From DUQX01 sp050948825 (GTDB lineage: Bacteria > Bacillota > Dethiobacteria > DTU022 > UBA8154), in contig JBMNEO010000010.1 in the NCBI GenBank assembly GCA_050948825.1, positions 67,651 to 131,650 of the forward strand: a stretch of 64,000 nucleotides of DNA, given 5' to 3'. The position numbers and the translations under genes are program-made. The notes below the pieces were generated by a model. It saw nothing but the letters and a program-made list of their open reading frames with translations. It did no database searches and was not told the DNA's origin. Below are positions 24,158 through 33,516 of this stretch, piece after piece (the stretch's first letter is position 1; each line of letters opens with the position of its first letter).

Positions 24158-25153
24158 GTGGGGCGATTTTTATTATCAGCCATTATTTTATTTGTCATTG
24201 GCGGTATTTTTTTTATGGTTCCTGAGCGGGAGACTCCAACTCCGGAGAACCCTTTTTTAACCCTCCAACATATAATGAAACTGGCAGAAGCTTCTATTGT
24301 TGAAGGTGAAATCCATTACTGGGCATCGCTTGGTCCATCCCCGGAAAGCCTTTCCCTGGAGGATCTTGAATCCAGGGCGGATGAACTCCTGGGACGTATT
24401 GTCAATCAGGACCAAGAATGTGTTTCCGTTGCGGAGAATATTTCTACGAGATCAGCCGGCATAAAGAACTCAGCTGAGCAAGGCAGTTCAAGTGGTTCGG
24501 GTGTGTATGGCAGCTCAGTGAGCTTAAGTGGTTCAGATGACTCAAGCAGCTCAAGCGTTCCAAGCGATTCAAAAAGCGATGCGTTTTTCGAACCCGAAGA
24601 CAAAAAGGGATTCGCCCACGCTGTATACCGTTTCGGAGAGTCCGCAGTGGACCTAAAGGAAGGAGAAGACTCCTCTCCCGAATATATGGTGGTTGAGAGG
24701 GAGCAAGAACTGTTTTCCGGGGGTCACGCCAGGCTTTTGCTGCAGCATATGGATCAGGATGGCCAAAAGGTTATGCACCTGCAGCTTACCATTACCCGGC
24801 AAGGCGATACAGATCAGCTGGGCGATCTGGTTTCCCGGCTCCCTGCAGCTCTCAAATCGGAAGCTGAAAGCAGCAATCTATCCCTTTGCCTGATGGGGCA
24901 TATTGATGGAGAACTGAATCCGGCGCAGATGGAACAACTGGCACAGGGCATTACTCGCCAAATAGGCGGGGAGCAGGTCCAGAGTGTTCAAGATGGGGCT
25001 ATGGTAAGCGTTACCGGTTATACCCCTGAACTGGGGGATTATTTGAAGGCGGAAAACCTGCGAATCAATCTCAACCTGGCCATGCGTTACGATGATTACC
25101 TTGGTAAAACTGTCATCTGGGCTGGAACTCCGCTCATAGCAGGGCAGTATTAG
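24158..25153 (+). CDS. ywmB: YwmB-family protein, upstream partner of murA
   Basis: A 331-residue protein with an N-terminal hydrophobic segment (LLSAIILFVIGGIFFMV) that acts as signal or anchor. The rest is a YwmB-like two-lobed domain of TATA-box-binding fold, a conserved gene beside murA in spore formers, role unknown. Residues about 108-148 are a Ser-rich low-complexity stretch, probably a flexible linker that is not in Bacillus YwmB, making the protein longer than usual. The GTG start follows GGGAGG. It is 25 bases upstream of murA and likely co-transcribed. Confidence 0.75.
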   Translation: MGRFLLSAIILFVIGGIFFMVPERETPTPENPFLTLQHIMKLAEASIVEGEIHYWASLGPSPESLSLEDLESRADELLGRIVNQDQECVSVAENISTRSAGIKNSAEQGSSSGSGVYGSSVSLSGSDDSSSSSVPSDSKSDAFFEPEDKKGFAHAVYRFGESAVDLKEGEDSSPEYMVVEREQELFSGGHARLLLQHMDQDGQKVMHLQLTITRQGDTDQLGDLVSRLPAALKSEAESSNLSLCLMGHIDGELNPAQMEQLAQGITRQIGGEQVQSVQDGAMVSVTGYTPELGDYLKAENLRINLNLAMRYDDYLGKTVIWAGTPLIAGQY

Positions 25154-25178
25154 CGGGCAGTACCGGGGAGGTATTTAT

Positions 25179-26441
25179 TTGGAAAGGATAATCGTAGAAG
25201 GGGGCGTCCCGCTCATGGGGCGGGTTAGGATAAAAGGTGCAAAAAATGCCTGTCTGCCTATGATGGCTGCTTCCCTTTTAACTCCGGAAAGCGTGGTCCT
25301 GGAAGATGTGCCGGACCTGGAGGATGTTCGTACAATGTCCCGGCTTTTAAAAGCCCTCGGCGTGGAAATTTTTCGTGATCGCAAAAACGAGCGCATCGTT
25401 TTAAATTCCCGCCGCCTGATTTCTTCAACGGCTCCGTTCGGCCCGGTGCGCCGCATGCGGGCTTCATTTTTGGTTATGGGCCCCCTGCTGGCCAGAGAAG
25501 GGCACTCCCGTGTTTCCTTTCCCGGAGGTTGCGCAATAGGTATGAGACCTATAGACCTGCACCTGAAAGGCCTGGAAGTAATGGGGGCACAGTTTACAAT
25601 GGATGAAGGTTATATCGAAGCAGAAACGCCATGTCTGCAGGGTGCTACGGTTTATTTGGATTATCCCAGCGTAGGCGCTACCGAAAATATTCTTATGGCC
25701 GCTGTTCTAGCCCGGGGGACAACCGTTATTGAAAACGCCGCTGCTGAGCCGGAGGTTGTTGATCTTGCCAACTTCCTGAACAGCTTGGGGGCGAGGATTA
25801 TAGGGGCGGGGACGCCCCTTATTCGGGTGGAGGGCGTTACTTCATTAAAAGGCGGGAGTTACAGGGTTATCCCAGATCGCATTGAGGCAGGTACTTTTAT
25901 GATCGCCGCTGCTATCAGCGGTGGAGATATCATTCTGGAAAATGTTATCAGCGAACATTTAACTGCGGTAATCGCCAAGCTACAGGAAACAGGGGCGCTT
26001 GTGGAAGAACCCCGGAAAGGGCTGCTGCGCGTGAGATCTCGGGGACGCCCCGTGCCGGTGGATATTAAAACCCTGCCTTATCCCGGCTTTCCCACGGACC
26101 TGCAGCCCCAGTTCATGGCCTTGCTCTCCCTGGCCTTAGGTACCAGCGTTATCTCGGAGACGGTCTTCGAAAAGCGTTTTATGCACGTTGCAGAGATTGC
26201 CCGTATGGGGGCAAAGATCCGCATTGAAGAGCGAACGGCTATCGTCACCGGGCAGCCGTTGTTGCAGGGGGCAGTAGTTCGCGCTCCCGACCTCAGGGGA
26301 GGCGCGGCCCTGGTACTATCAGCTCTTGCCGCAAGAGGTATTTCTGAAATAAGGGGTGTCGAGCACATCCGGCGCGGGTACAGCCGCCTGGTTGGGCGCC
26401 TCAGGTCTCTGGGCGGGCGAGTTTATATGTTGCCAGCCTGA
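25179..26441 (+). CDS. murA: UDP-N-acetylglucosamine 1-carboxyvinyltransferase
   Basis: 420 residues of the EPSP-synthase fold. It transfers enolpyruvate from PEP to UDP-GlcNAc, the first committed step of peptidoglycan synthesis. The substrate-binding KGAKNACLP (Lys/Asn at about 20-21) and the loop with the catalytic cysteine GGCAIGMRPIDLHLKG (the target of fosfomycin in other MurA enzymes) are intact. TTG start with GGGGAGG. The last 123 bases overlap the 3' end of the opposite-strand spoIID gene. Confidence 0.95.
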   Translation: MERIIVEGGVPLMGRVRIKGAKNACLPMMAASLLTPESVVLEDVPDLEDVRTMSRLLKALGVEIFRDRKNERIVLNSRRLISSTAPFGPVRRMRASFLVMGPLLAREGHSRVSFPGGCAIGMRPIDLHLKGLEVMGAQFTMDEGYIEAETPCLQGATVYLDYPSVGATENILMAAVLARGTTVIENAAAEPEVVDLANFLNSLGARIIGAGTPLIRVEGVTSLKGGSYRVIPDRIEAGTFMIAAAISGGDIILENVISEHLTAVIAKLQETGALVEEPRKGLLRVRSRGRPVPVDIKTLPYPGFPTDLQPQFMALLSLALGTSVISETVFEKRFMHVAEIARMGAKIRIEERTAIVTGQPLLQGAVVRAPDLRGGAALVLSALAARGISEIRGVEHIRRGYSRLVGRLRSLGGRVYMLPA

Positions 26442-27455
26442 TGTGGAAAAAGAGCTAATCTCCGTACCCGGATAATAGTATTTGATAATAGTGGTATAGT
26501 CATCTCCCTCTTTAGCCATCCCATCCGCACCGTACTGGCACATGCCCACTCCATGGCCGTACCCCCTGGTGCTGAAAATAATTTTTTTCCCCTCCACTCT
26601 CCATTGAAAGGAGGTCGAGGGCAACCCCAGCAGGCTGCGCACGTCTGTTCCGCTGTACCTTTGCCCGGGTTTTCCGATATTCAGGGACAGATTGCGCCCG
26701 CTTTTACTGCGCTGGACCACCTCCAGTAGCGGGGTGTTGCCCTCAGCCAGTACCGGAATCGCCTCCTTTTTGTTATTGAACGCAGCTGCAAATGACGAGA
26801 GCTCCATTGCTATCTCCTGCCTGTAGTGTGGTGAATGCCGGCAGTAGCTGCACTCCACACTCTGCAGATATGGACCGCCGCCTCCACTCCATACATCCCA
26901 CGCATTTTCAGTCATCCCCCCGCAGGTGGAATGATAGACTGCCGGGATGAGGTTGCCCCCATATGTTACGACGAGCCCGCCGGTTGAGCTGACCGCTTTC
27001 CGGATTTTCTCCAGGTTTGCAGGCGCATCTTCGGGTGGCCATTTTCCCAGCGCTTGCTGATCATCTTCCCAGGCCTGACAACACGCGGCGTCCGTACAGA
27101 GATCTGCCCCCGGATGATTCCGGCAGCCCTCACCTCCCAGATCCAGAGACTTGTGCAGTGTGTAGGTGCGCGTAACAACGGCCTGGGCTTTCAGGGCTTC
27201 CAAATTAAAAGCGGCCGGCATCTCTGCGGCAACCGCGCCTGCAAGATACTCTTCCAGCTCAATCTCCCTGATCTCCCCCTGGTCGGCAAGATAAACCCGG
27301 AGTATTAAATCTTCTTCTGTAATCAGAGCTGGCTCTGTGCCCTCGGGTTTTGGCGTCACTTCTTCGTCCCACTTCCACCAGTTTTCAACCAGCACAGCCG
27401 GAAGAAGTATCAACACCAGAGTCATAAAAAATATGTAAAGCAGAAGTGTTTTCAA
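26319..27455 (-). CDS. spoIID: Stage II sporulation protein D
   Basis: 378 residues with an N-terminal anchor (LLLYIFFMTLVLILLPAVLV). The SpoIID domain carries LEEYLAGAVAAEMPAAFNLEALKAQAVVTRTY in part, the conserved H-S-T-C-G (YHSTCGG) and GYGHGVGMCQYGA motifs. It is a lytic transglycosylase that, with SpoIIM and SpoIIP, remodels peptidoglycan for engulfment. The domain ends at about YYPGTE; the last 45 residues are unique and are read antisense through the end of murA. TTG start with GGAGGG. Confidence 0.93.
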   Translation of the reverse strand: MKTLLLYIFFMTLVLILLPAVLVENWWKWDEEVTPKPEGTEPALITEEDLILRVYLADQGEIREIELEEYLAGAVAAEMPAAFNLEALKAQAVVTRTYTLHKSLDLGGEGCRNHPGADLCTDAACCQAWEDDQQALGKWPPEDAPANLEKIRKAVSSTGGLVVTYGGNLIPAVYHSTCGGMTENAWDVWSGGGGPYLQSVECSYCRHSPHYRQEIAMELSSFAAAFNNKKEAIPVLAEGNTPLLEVVQRSKSGRNLSLNIGKPGQRYSGTDVRSLLGLPSTSFQWRVEGKKIIFSTRGYGHGVGMCQYGADGMAKEGDDYTTIIKYYYPGTEISSFSTSGWQHINSPAQRPEAPNQAAVPAPDVLDTPYFRNTSCGKS

Positions 27456-27466
27456 TTTTCCCTCCT

Positions 27467-27498
27467 TGCGACACTAGGGACGGTTCTCGCTGTCGCAT
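27467..27498. repeat. Single GGGACGGTT-family hairpin
   Basis: GCGACACTAGGGACGGTTC then TCGCTGTCGC form one unit of the family just upstream of the spoIID ribosome-binding site, inside its probable promoter region. Confidence 0.85.
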
Positions 27499-27755
27499 TC
27501 ATACAATAAAGTAATCAAGGGGGACGGTTATAATAATTACCTTGCAATGCTTTTTGCTGTTGCCCACATTGCCGATCGCTAGGTCGGGAAGTACAGGACT
27601 TTTTACGCCCTTTTTCCCGTAAAATCATTTTATGACAGGTCAATTAATTTATTTTATTAATAGTAATTTGTAATTATGAAAGAGTAACAAATTGATATAA
27701 TCGCCCCTTATTGATTCTGTGTATGGGGATTGCCGGGCTCCAAGGCTTCTGAACT
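27499..27755. other. Gap between spoIID and spoIIQ, first part
   Basis: No gene is visible between the hairpin unit and the MITE-like element. The stretch is A/T-rich (TTGATATAATCGCCCC at about 27692) and probably contains the divergent sporulation-controlled promoters, but no clear sigma-E or sigma-F box could be assigned by eye. Confidence 0.35.
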
Positions 27756-27910
27756 ATCCCAAAAAGTCATTATCTATGAATTGAATTTGAGAAATCACCG
27801 CTTATAAAATTAAAAGGCCTTTCTTGTTTGCAGCGTTGATATAAATTAGAAAAACGAACATTGTCTCCCCACTTTTGAAAAATGATAACTAAAATGGATT
27901 TTTGCAGTGG
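27756..27910 (+). repeat. MITE-like element, copy 2 (plus orientation)
   Basis: About 155 bp that align, with roughly four of five bases identical by eye, with the reverse complement of 8720-8876. Shared blocks are AATTGAATTTGAGA, CTTGTTTGCAGC, GAAAAACGAA, CCACTTTTGAAA and the end TTGCAGTGG. It lies in the upstream region of spoIIQ, 65 bases before the start codon. Confidence 0.75.
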
Positions 27911-27974
27911 GATCAACATTGGGATTAAAAAACTTTAGTATGGGCATAATATCCTCTAATGGAGGTGAAAACCA

Positions 27975-29159
27975 ATGTCTATATTGACAAAATGGAAGAA
28001 TGCTTTGGTTAACCAATTGAATGCCTTTCGAATAAAGGACAGGCATAGCAAAAAAGAGGGGAGCCCCTCCCCGGGCGGTTCACCGCTAAACGAATCTAGA
28101 GATAAATGGATAAAAATATTTTCAAGGCGCAGCGTTATCCTGGCAGGAGTGTACCTCGTTCTAGTGGTTCTGCTTCTATCCCTGGCGGTTTTACGGTGGG
28201 GTAAGATCCCTTTCCCGGAAATCCCGGGTGTTAAAAGGGAGATGGGTGATGTTTTGCCCGGTGGAGGTGAAACAGGGGAGATCCAGTTAGAAAGCGAAGG
28301 GGAGATACCCGCTCCGAATCAGCAGGTGGAAAACGGGGGGAAAAGCGCTAATCCTTCCTCTTTGGCGGAAGGATGGCTGACCCTGGATACGGGCAATGAA
28401 GAAGGACAGGGCAGCGAAAGAGAGCCGGGTATTGAAGGCGGCCAGGCAGAGAAGGGAAAAGAGGCGCCGTTAGAAGAGGGCCTTACAGCTGTACAGGCTA
28501 GAGATATTTATTTGTCGCAAGCCGCTTCCCCTCTGCCGGAATGGTCTTTGCACAGCCCTTTTAATGCCTATAACAGTTACAGGCTTCCCTCCGGAGGCGT
28601 GCTGCACAGCTTTTCGCGCGGCGTTTATTTCAGAGCAACGCCCGGTGCGCCAGTCTCTGCGCTGTGGGACGGTTATGTGGTAAAAGCGAGCGGGGAAGAC
28701 AGTCCTTACAGTAACTCCGTGCTCATCAAACACGATGGCGGTTTCACGAGCTATTACGGAAACCTGTGGGAAGTCTGGGTAGAAGAAGGCAGATTTATTA
28801 ACAGGGGGGAAAATATCGGCCTCATGCCGCATAATCCTCCGCACGGGACCCTGGCAGTGAGTACATCAAACGTTTACCGGGAAAGTAACGCCGACGCAAA
28901 TCGCGAAAGTAACACTGTTCGGGACCGCGAGCTTCAGCAGGTACCTATCCGAACTATCTTGAGCGGTTACCGCGGAGGGGATATTGTCGAATCATGGTGC
29001 GGGGAAATGATATACGGTGATGAAAAACAGGCCGATTCAGCAGATAATATGGTATCTGCCCCCTTATTCTATGAAGAGAGCCCCCTTCTTTATGTAGAGG
29101 TTCGTTTTTCAAACAACAGTTTTCTGGATCCCCTCGAGTTCATCCCTGCGAGGAATTAA
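27975..29159 (+). CDS. spoIIQ: SpoIIQ-like M23/LytM-domain protein
   Basis: 394 residues: a 55-residue cytoplasmic start, one transmembrane helix (VILAGVYLVLVVLLLSLAVL), a long Glu/Gly-rich linker (about residues 80-175), then a LytM/peptidase M23 domain (PVSALWDGYVVKASG ... VLIKHDGGFTSYYGNLWE). SpoIIQ in the forespore membrane binds SpoIIIAH across the septum. The LytM zinc His of HxxxD and HxH are not both evident (SFSRGVYFRA where HxxxD is expected), pointing to a structural rather than enzymatic domain as in Bacillus SpoIIQ. Its place between spoIID and spoIIID is the conserved order. Confidence 0.88.
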   Translation: MSILTKWKNALVNQLNAFRIKDRHSKKEGSPSPGGSPLNESRDKWIKIFSRRSVILAGVYLVLVVLLLSLAVLRWGKIPFPEIPGVKREMGDVLPGGGETGEIQLESEGEIPAPNQQVENGGKSANPSSLAEGWLTLDTGNEEGQGSEREPGIEGGQAEKGKEAPLEEGLTAVQARDIYLSQAASPLPEWSLHSPFNAYNSYRLPSGGVLHSFSRGVYFRATPGAPVSALWDGYVVKASGEDSPYSNSVLIKHDGGFTSYYGNLWEVWVEEGRFINRGENIGLMPHNPPHGTLAVSTSNVYRESNADANRESNTVRDRELQQVPIRTILSGYRGGDIVESWCGEMIYGDEKQADSADNMVSAPLFYEESPLLYVEVRFSNNSFLDPLEFIPARN

Positions 29160-29211
29160 TTATGTCTTTTGCACATATAAATTTACAAATGCCAGTGAAG
29201 GGGGCAGCTCC

Positions 29212-29490
29212 ATGCAGGATTATATTCTCCAAAGAGTAATGGAAATTACCAATTATATCATGGAGACAGGCTTTACCGTGCGGCAGACAGCCCAGGTCTT
29301 TGGGGTTAGTAAAAGTACGGTTCACAAAGACGTTACTGAACGCCTTCCGCAGATAAATGAACATTTATTTCGGGAGGTGCGTAAGATACTGGAAAGAAAT
29401 AAAGCAGAGCGTCATCTGCGGGGTGGTGAAGCTACCCGCCGCAAATATCTTTATGAAGAGGATCTGCAGGAAAAGGCAATCAACAAATAA
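29212..29490 (+). CDS. spoIIID: Sporulation transcriptional regulator SpoIIID
   Basis: A 92-residue DNA-binding protein with the helix-turn-helix TVRQTAQVFGVSKSTVHKDV (residues about 23-42) followed by a basic C-terminal helix (ERNKAERHLRGGEATRRKY). It switches mother-cell gene expression between sigma-E and sigma-K. The sequence is near-canonical in length and motif. It lies between spoIIQ and mreB as in other spore formers. Confidence 0.96.
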   Translation: MQDYILQRVMEITNYIMETGFTVRQTAQVFGVSKSTVHKDVTERLPQINEHLFREVRKILERNKAERHLRGGEATRRKYLYEEDLQEKAINK

Positions 29491-29631
29491 TTTTTCCCAA
29501 TTTTAAGCAAACCTGTTAAAAATAGAGGAAAACATCCCGTGAATGGAGAATTAATTCGCTAAATAAACCTTTTAACTTGAAAGGGAAATAATTCCAGTAA
29601 TATTTTTAGCATAGGGGAGAGGTGTAAGGTA

Positions 29632-30660
29632 ATGGGCTTGTTAACAGATATGGGCATTGATCTTGGGACCGCAACTGTACTGGTTTATTTGAAAGGAAAA
29701 GGTATTGTCCTGAATGAGCCCTCTGTTGTTGCCATAGATCAGCAGACCGGGAAAGTACTGGCCGTGGGGGGAGACGCTCAAAAGATGCTGGGAAGGACCC
29801 CGGGCAACATTATCGCCATCCGACCTTTGCGTGAGGGCGTCATAGCCGATTTTGATGCTACTGAGATTATGTTGAAGTATTTTATCTTTGAAGTATGCAA
29901 AAGGAGGCGGCTTTTCAGGCCGCGCGTTGTGGTCTGTATTCCAGCAGGGACGACTTCCGTAGAAAAGAAGGCGGTTATTGAAGCTGTTGCCAGAACAGGT
30001 GCCAAGGAGGCCTATCTGATCGAGGAGCCGCGAGCTGCAGCCCTGGGCGCGGGCCTTGATATTTTTGAGCCCAGCGGGAACATGGTGGTGGATATTGGCG
30101 GAGGGACTACAGATATAGCTGTCCTCTCTATGGGCGAAACAGTGGTTTCATGCAGCGTCCGCGTAGGCGGGGACAAGTTTGATGATGCCATTACCCGTTA
30201 TCTTAAAAAAGAGAAAAATATCCTTATCGGAGAACGTTCTGCCGAAACCTTAAAGAAAGAAATAGGGTCTGCCTGCCCGGGAAGCCGTTCTTTAAAGACA
30301 GAGGTTCGCGGCCGCGACATGGTCAGCGGTTTGCCCCGCTCACTTGAAGTAAGCACGGAAATGATTCTGGAAGCAACCAACGAACCCCTCTGGATAATTA
30401 TCCAGGGCATCCGACAGGTTTTGGAAAAAACCCCTCCCGAGCTGGCCGGTGATATATATGATAAGGGGATTGTTATTACCGGTGGTGGTGCTTTACTGGA
30501 CGGCCTGAGCAGGGTGATCGCCGAACAGACAGGTGTCCCCGTATATCTGGCGGATGATCCTGTTGCGAGCGTTGCTCTGGGCACCGGAAAAGCCCTGGAT
30601 GTCCTTGATCGCATATCGGGAACCCTTATTTCTACCAGGACGATCTCAGCGGCTTTATGA
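29632..30660 (+). CDS. mreB: Rod-shape determining actin homologue (MreB/Mbl)
   Basis: 342 residues of the actin fold. Phosphate loops IDLGTATVLVYLKGKGIVLNEPSVVAI (in part) and VVDIGGGTTDIAVLS, and the adenosine motif VITGGGALLDGL are present. The filaments under the membrane guide peptidoglycan synthesis. The copy downstream of spoIIID is usually called mbl in Bacillus; separation of Mbl from MreB is not possible from sequence reading. RBS GGGGAGAGG. Confidence 0.94.
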   Translation: MGLLTDMGIDLGTATVLVYLKGKGIVLNEPSVVAIDQQTGKVLAVGGDAQKMLGRTPGNIIAIRPLREGVIADFDATEIMLKYFIFEVCKRRRLFRPRVVVCIPAGTTSVEKKAVIEAVARTGAKEAYLIEEPRAAALGAGLDIFEPSGNMVVDIGGGTTDIAVLSMGETVVSCSVRVGGDKFDDAITRYLKKEKNILIGERSAETLKKEIGSACPGSRSLKTEVRGRDMVSGLPRSLEVSTEMILEATNEPLWIIIQGIRQVLEKTPPELAGDIYDKGIVITGGGALLDGLSRVIAEQTGVPVYLADDPVASVALGTGKALDVLDRISGTLISTRTISAAL

Positions 30661-30766
30661 TTGTCTTGCGGTCCAAATCCGGAAAAATTGCTTTATCAAT
30701 AAGTAAATCAATTAGTAATTAATAACTCTAGCCATACGCAGCCACTGCTGAACACCTTGCGGAGCA

Positions 30767-30794
30767 AATAAACGGACAGCTATGTCCGTTTATT
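30767..30794. terminator. Bidirectional terminator between mreB and the DUF5693 gene
   Basis: AATAAACGGACA and TGTCCGTTTATT are exact complements separated by GCTA; T-rich/A-rich flanks on both sides suit termination in both directions between two convergent genes. Confidence 0.75.
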
Positions 30795-30863
30795 ATTTAG
30801 GAGCTTTTTAAAGTTCGTTAACGGAGGTTAGCAAGCTTCGGGAGGAATAACGGGAGAAATAAG

Positions 30864-33242
30864 TTATGTCTGTCGGCGATACTTTCGGCGATACTTATTA
30901 TCTTGGTAGCCATACAGCTTTGCAGCCAGATAGAAAAGAACCAGCCCCAGCAGCAGCCCCATTGCCGCTCCATAAACAGTGCCCAGCAGGGAAAGGCTTA
31001 CCGGGCGGTGCAGGTGCATAAAAGTGTTGAAAAGAGAGATCTGCCCCAGCAATCCGAGCACCAGCGCCAGCGGTTTTGCCCCCCTGATGCCTGCAGGGTA
31101 GAGCGCTGCCATCAGGAAAAGCCCGGGATGGCCGATGAGGAACTCCTTAAACCTTGGCCGCGCTATGAAGATTATCTCCAGCTGACGCCGTAAGGCCAGC
31201 TCAATTTCGCTCACCGGAAGAAGGGGGATGTTCCCACCTCGCACGAGATAGACCAGCAATACCCCACCGGCCAGAACAAGAGCAAACAAGTACTTGACCT
31301 TTACCTCCTTATTCAGCAATTCCGTTATTTCGTTCCACAGGCCCCCTCTTTTTTGCTGCAAAATAAACAGCCCGAGCACGATAAAGGGTCCGACCTGGGA
31401 TATTTTAACCCCGCCGAAGGCCTCAATTTTTAAAATATACTCTGTGCTCCCCAGGATGCCGGAAGCTGCAAGCGCACCCCCTGCGGAAAAGAGCGTACAG
31501 CATAAAAATCCCTTCACGATTTCCGTTAAATAGCCTCGTTCTCTGCATTTTGAAAAAGCGGGTTCCAGGAAGAGAATAACACCCAGAGTCGGGAAAACAA
31601 GGGATGCAAGCAGGGCTGTGCCCTTTTCCAGGAAGATCGCTGAGGGCAGGCGGCTCAGCAACAGCGAAGAACCTCCTCCTGCAGCGATAGCCGGTGCCCA
31701 GCTATTATAGAGCATGGGTAAAGCAGCGGCTGCAAGGAAAAGACAGATGCTTAAGGCAATAAATACCCTTTCTTTCTGTTGGTTCAGCCGTGCTTTTATG
31801 CGCTGCTCCTTTGTTACGAAGGCCTGCGAGGTGATTGCTGTTTCGGCAGGCGTTATTTCCGGCTTTGTTACCCCTGTTACCCCTGTTACGCCTGCTGCTC
31901 CTGTTGCACATGACATTCCTGTTACCTCCGCCGCCCCGGTTTCTCCTGTTATTCCTGCTGCTCCTGTTGACCCTTCCACTCTTGTTATCCCAATTTTTCT
32001 GGAAACTCCTTGTCTGGAGGTTCTATGTTTCCTTTTTTTCTTTCCCGGAAGTGGCAGGTTGGTTCTTCCCAGGAGGAAGAGCCCGGCCAGGAAGGCAGCT
32101 GAAACTGCTACTCCGGCAAAAAGCAACGCTTGCACTCCTGGATGGATGTTGAAAATGGAGAAAGGCGAGCATTCTCCCACTTCAAACCCTGCTCTTTCCA
32201 GGTCGTCTGCCACTCTCTTTATAAAAGGAAGATAGGCGGGTAACTCCCCGCGCGGGTCGAGTTCCGGGAAGGGGTTGAGCAGTAGCAACCTCACGCTGCG
32301 TTCCTGAACAGCTCGCAGAAACCGTTCGCTCGCGCGTTCTTCTCCCAGCTGTCCAAGCTCGGCGGTAGGGATTTGGTGCGTCCGTACAACCCTGTAATCC
32401 AGCTGCGAGGCGAGCCCCCTCAAGCCTTTTCCCGCAGTAAATTCCACGTTTCCCAGGGTGAGCTCTTTTTCCGCAAACAGAACTCCAGTGTCTCCCCGGG
32501 GTGCGGGATAAGTAAATGACGGGGAAGGAAAGGCTACCGGTCCCAGAATGATTTCCTCTTCTTCGATGATTATCTCCAGCTGCGAAGCAAGCGCACTCCA
32601 GTATTGTTCACTTATTTCCGGTGTAAGCCGCGAAGGTGCATAAAAATGTGGAATGATTCTTAACCCGGCAGCGTTCCAGAGCCGCATCTGTTCACGCGGC
32701 ATGATCAGGGGTAATTCTTCCATAACAGGGATATAGCTGTTAGGGATAAAAAGAGGTTCGTTACCGGTCAGGGAAGCAACGCTCTTAACCTGCTCGGCTT
32801 TTATTGTCTCCCCGAGCAGTGATAAAAGGGCCGCCTGCAAGATTTCATGGAGCTCTTTTTCTTCAGTGAGAATAAATAATCCTCCGGGCAGATTCCCCCC
32901 GGGCAGTTCGCCATAACCGTCCAGGACGCCCAGCGCTTGCAGACGCCGGATTTCAGACACGTCCAGAAGAGTAATTCGTCCCATGCCCTCCAGTTCTGCT
33001 ATGGTGAGAGGACGCACGCCCACAGCTGTGCACCCGGCTTTTTTAAGGTCCTCCAATTGGTTTGCCGTATTAAACCCGTTCTGCTGCGGGCTTTCTGCGA
33101 ACAGCAGGCGGGAGTCAACGGCAAGTTCAACCTGTTGGTTATAATTATGCAATAAATGGCGCTGGACGGCGGCCCAGGCGCCTGCTGCCACGGACATAAT
33201 GAGGAGCACTGCAAAAATTGTTTTTATTACCGGTCGCATCAT
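30864..33242 (-). CDS. DUF5693-family multi-pass membrane protein (paralogue 1)
   Basis: 792 residues. An N-terminal helix is followed by a large extracytoplasmic region (about 30-370) that begins LAVDS-type strands and has alternating alpha/beta pattern; a C-terminal half carries about 8-9 transmembrane helices. Between the first C-terminal helix and the second (residues about 415-470) is a collagen-like stretch of TG-x-x-G units (TGAAGITGETG, TGAAGVTGVTGVT). The family is common in Clostridia near secondary cell-wall polymer genes; function unknown. It is of the same type and ends in the same PRFKEF / NTF-H blocks as the gene at 50251. Confidence 0.78.
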   Translation of the reverse strand: MMRPVIKTIFAVLLIMSVAAGAWAAVQRHLLHNYNQQVELAVDSRLLFAESPQQNGFNTANQLEDLKKAGCTAVGVRPLTIAELEGMGRITLLDVSEIRRLQALGVLDGYGELPGGNLPGGLFILTEEKELHEILQAALLSLLGETIKAEQVKSVASLTGNEPLFIPNSYIPVMEELPLIMPREQMRLWNAAGLRIIPHFYAPSRLTPEISEQYWSALASQLEIIIEEEEIILGPVAFPSPSFTYPAPRGDTGVLFAEKELTLGNVEFTAGKGLRGLASQLDYRVVRTHQIPTAELGQLGEERASERFLRAVQERSVRLLLLNPFPELDPRGELPAYLPFIKRVADDLERAGFEVGECSPFSIFNIHPGVQALLFAGVAVSAAFLAGLFLLGRTNLPLPGKKKRKHRTSRQGVSRKIGITRVEGSTGAAGITGETGAAEVTGMSCATGAAGVTGVTGVTKPEITPAETAITSQAFVTKEQRIKARLNQQKERVFIALSICLFLAAAALPMLYNSWAPAIAAGGGSSLLLSRLPSAIFLEKGTALLASLVFPTLGVILFLEPAFSKCRERGYLTEIVKGFLCCTLFSAGGALAASGILGSTEYILKIEAFGGVKISQVGPFIVLGLFILQQKRGGLWNEITELLNKEVKVKYLFALVLAGGVLLVYLVRGGNIPLLPVSEIELALRRQLEIIFIARPRFKEFLIGHPGLFLMAALYPAGIRGAKPLALVLGLLGQISLFNTFMHLHRPVSLSLLGTVYGAAMGLLLGLVLFYLAAKLYGYQDNKYRRKYRRQT

Positions 33243-33331
33243 ATTCTGCCTTTCCCCCTATTTTCCGCAGGAAGCATACAGGAAGCCAAAATCATAAATA
33301 GAGCTTAAATAAAGAAGGAAATAATAGGGCA

Positions 33332-33394
33332 TAAGGATAAATAATTAGGATAAATAATCAAGATAATAATTAGGAAATAATCAGGATAAATAAT
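33332..33394. repeat. A/T-rich degenerate tandem repeats
   Basis: Four to five imperfect units of about 14 bases built on AGGATAAATAATTA occur in the gap upstream of the divergent DUF5693 and PHP genes. Confidence 0.6.
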
Positions 33395-33516
33395 TTCTTG
33401 ATCAGACCCACCGGTTCCTGCCTTTAAATTTATAGATTCAGTATATACAACAATCACCAATGTAGCAAGACTATTTCCTCAGGCTACTTCTTCCACCCTT
33501 AAGGAGGGACTCGAAA

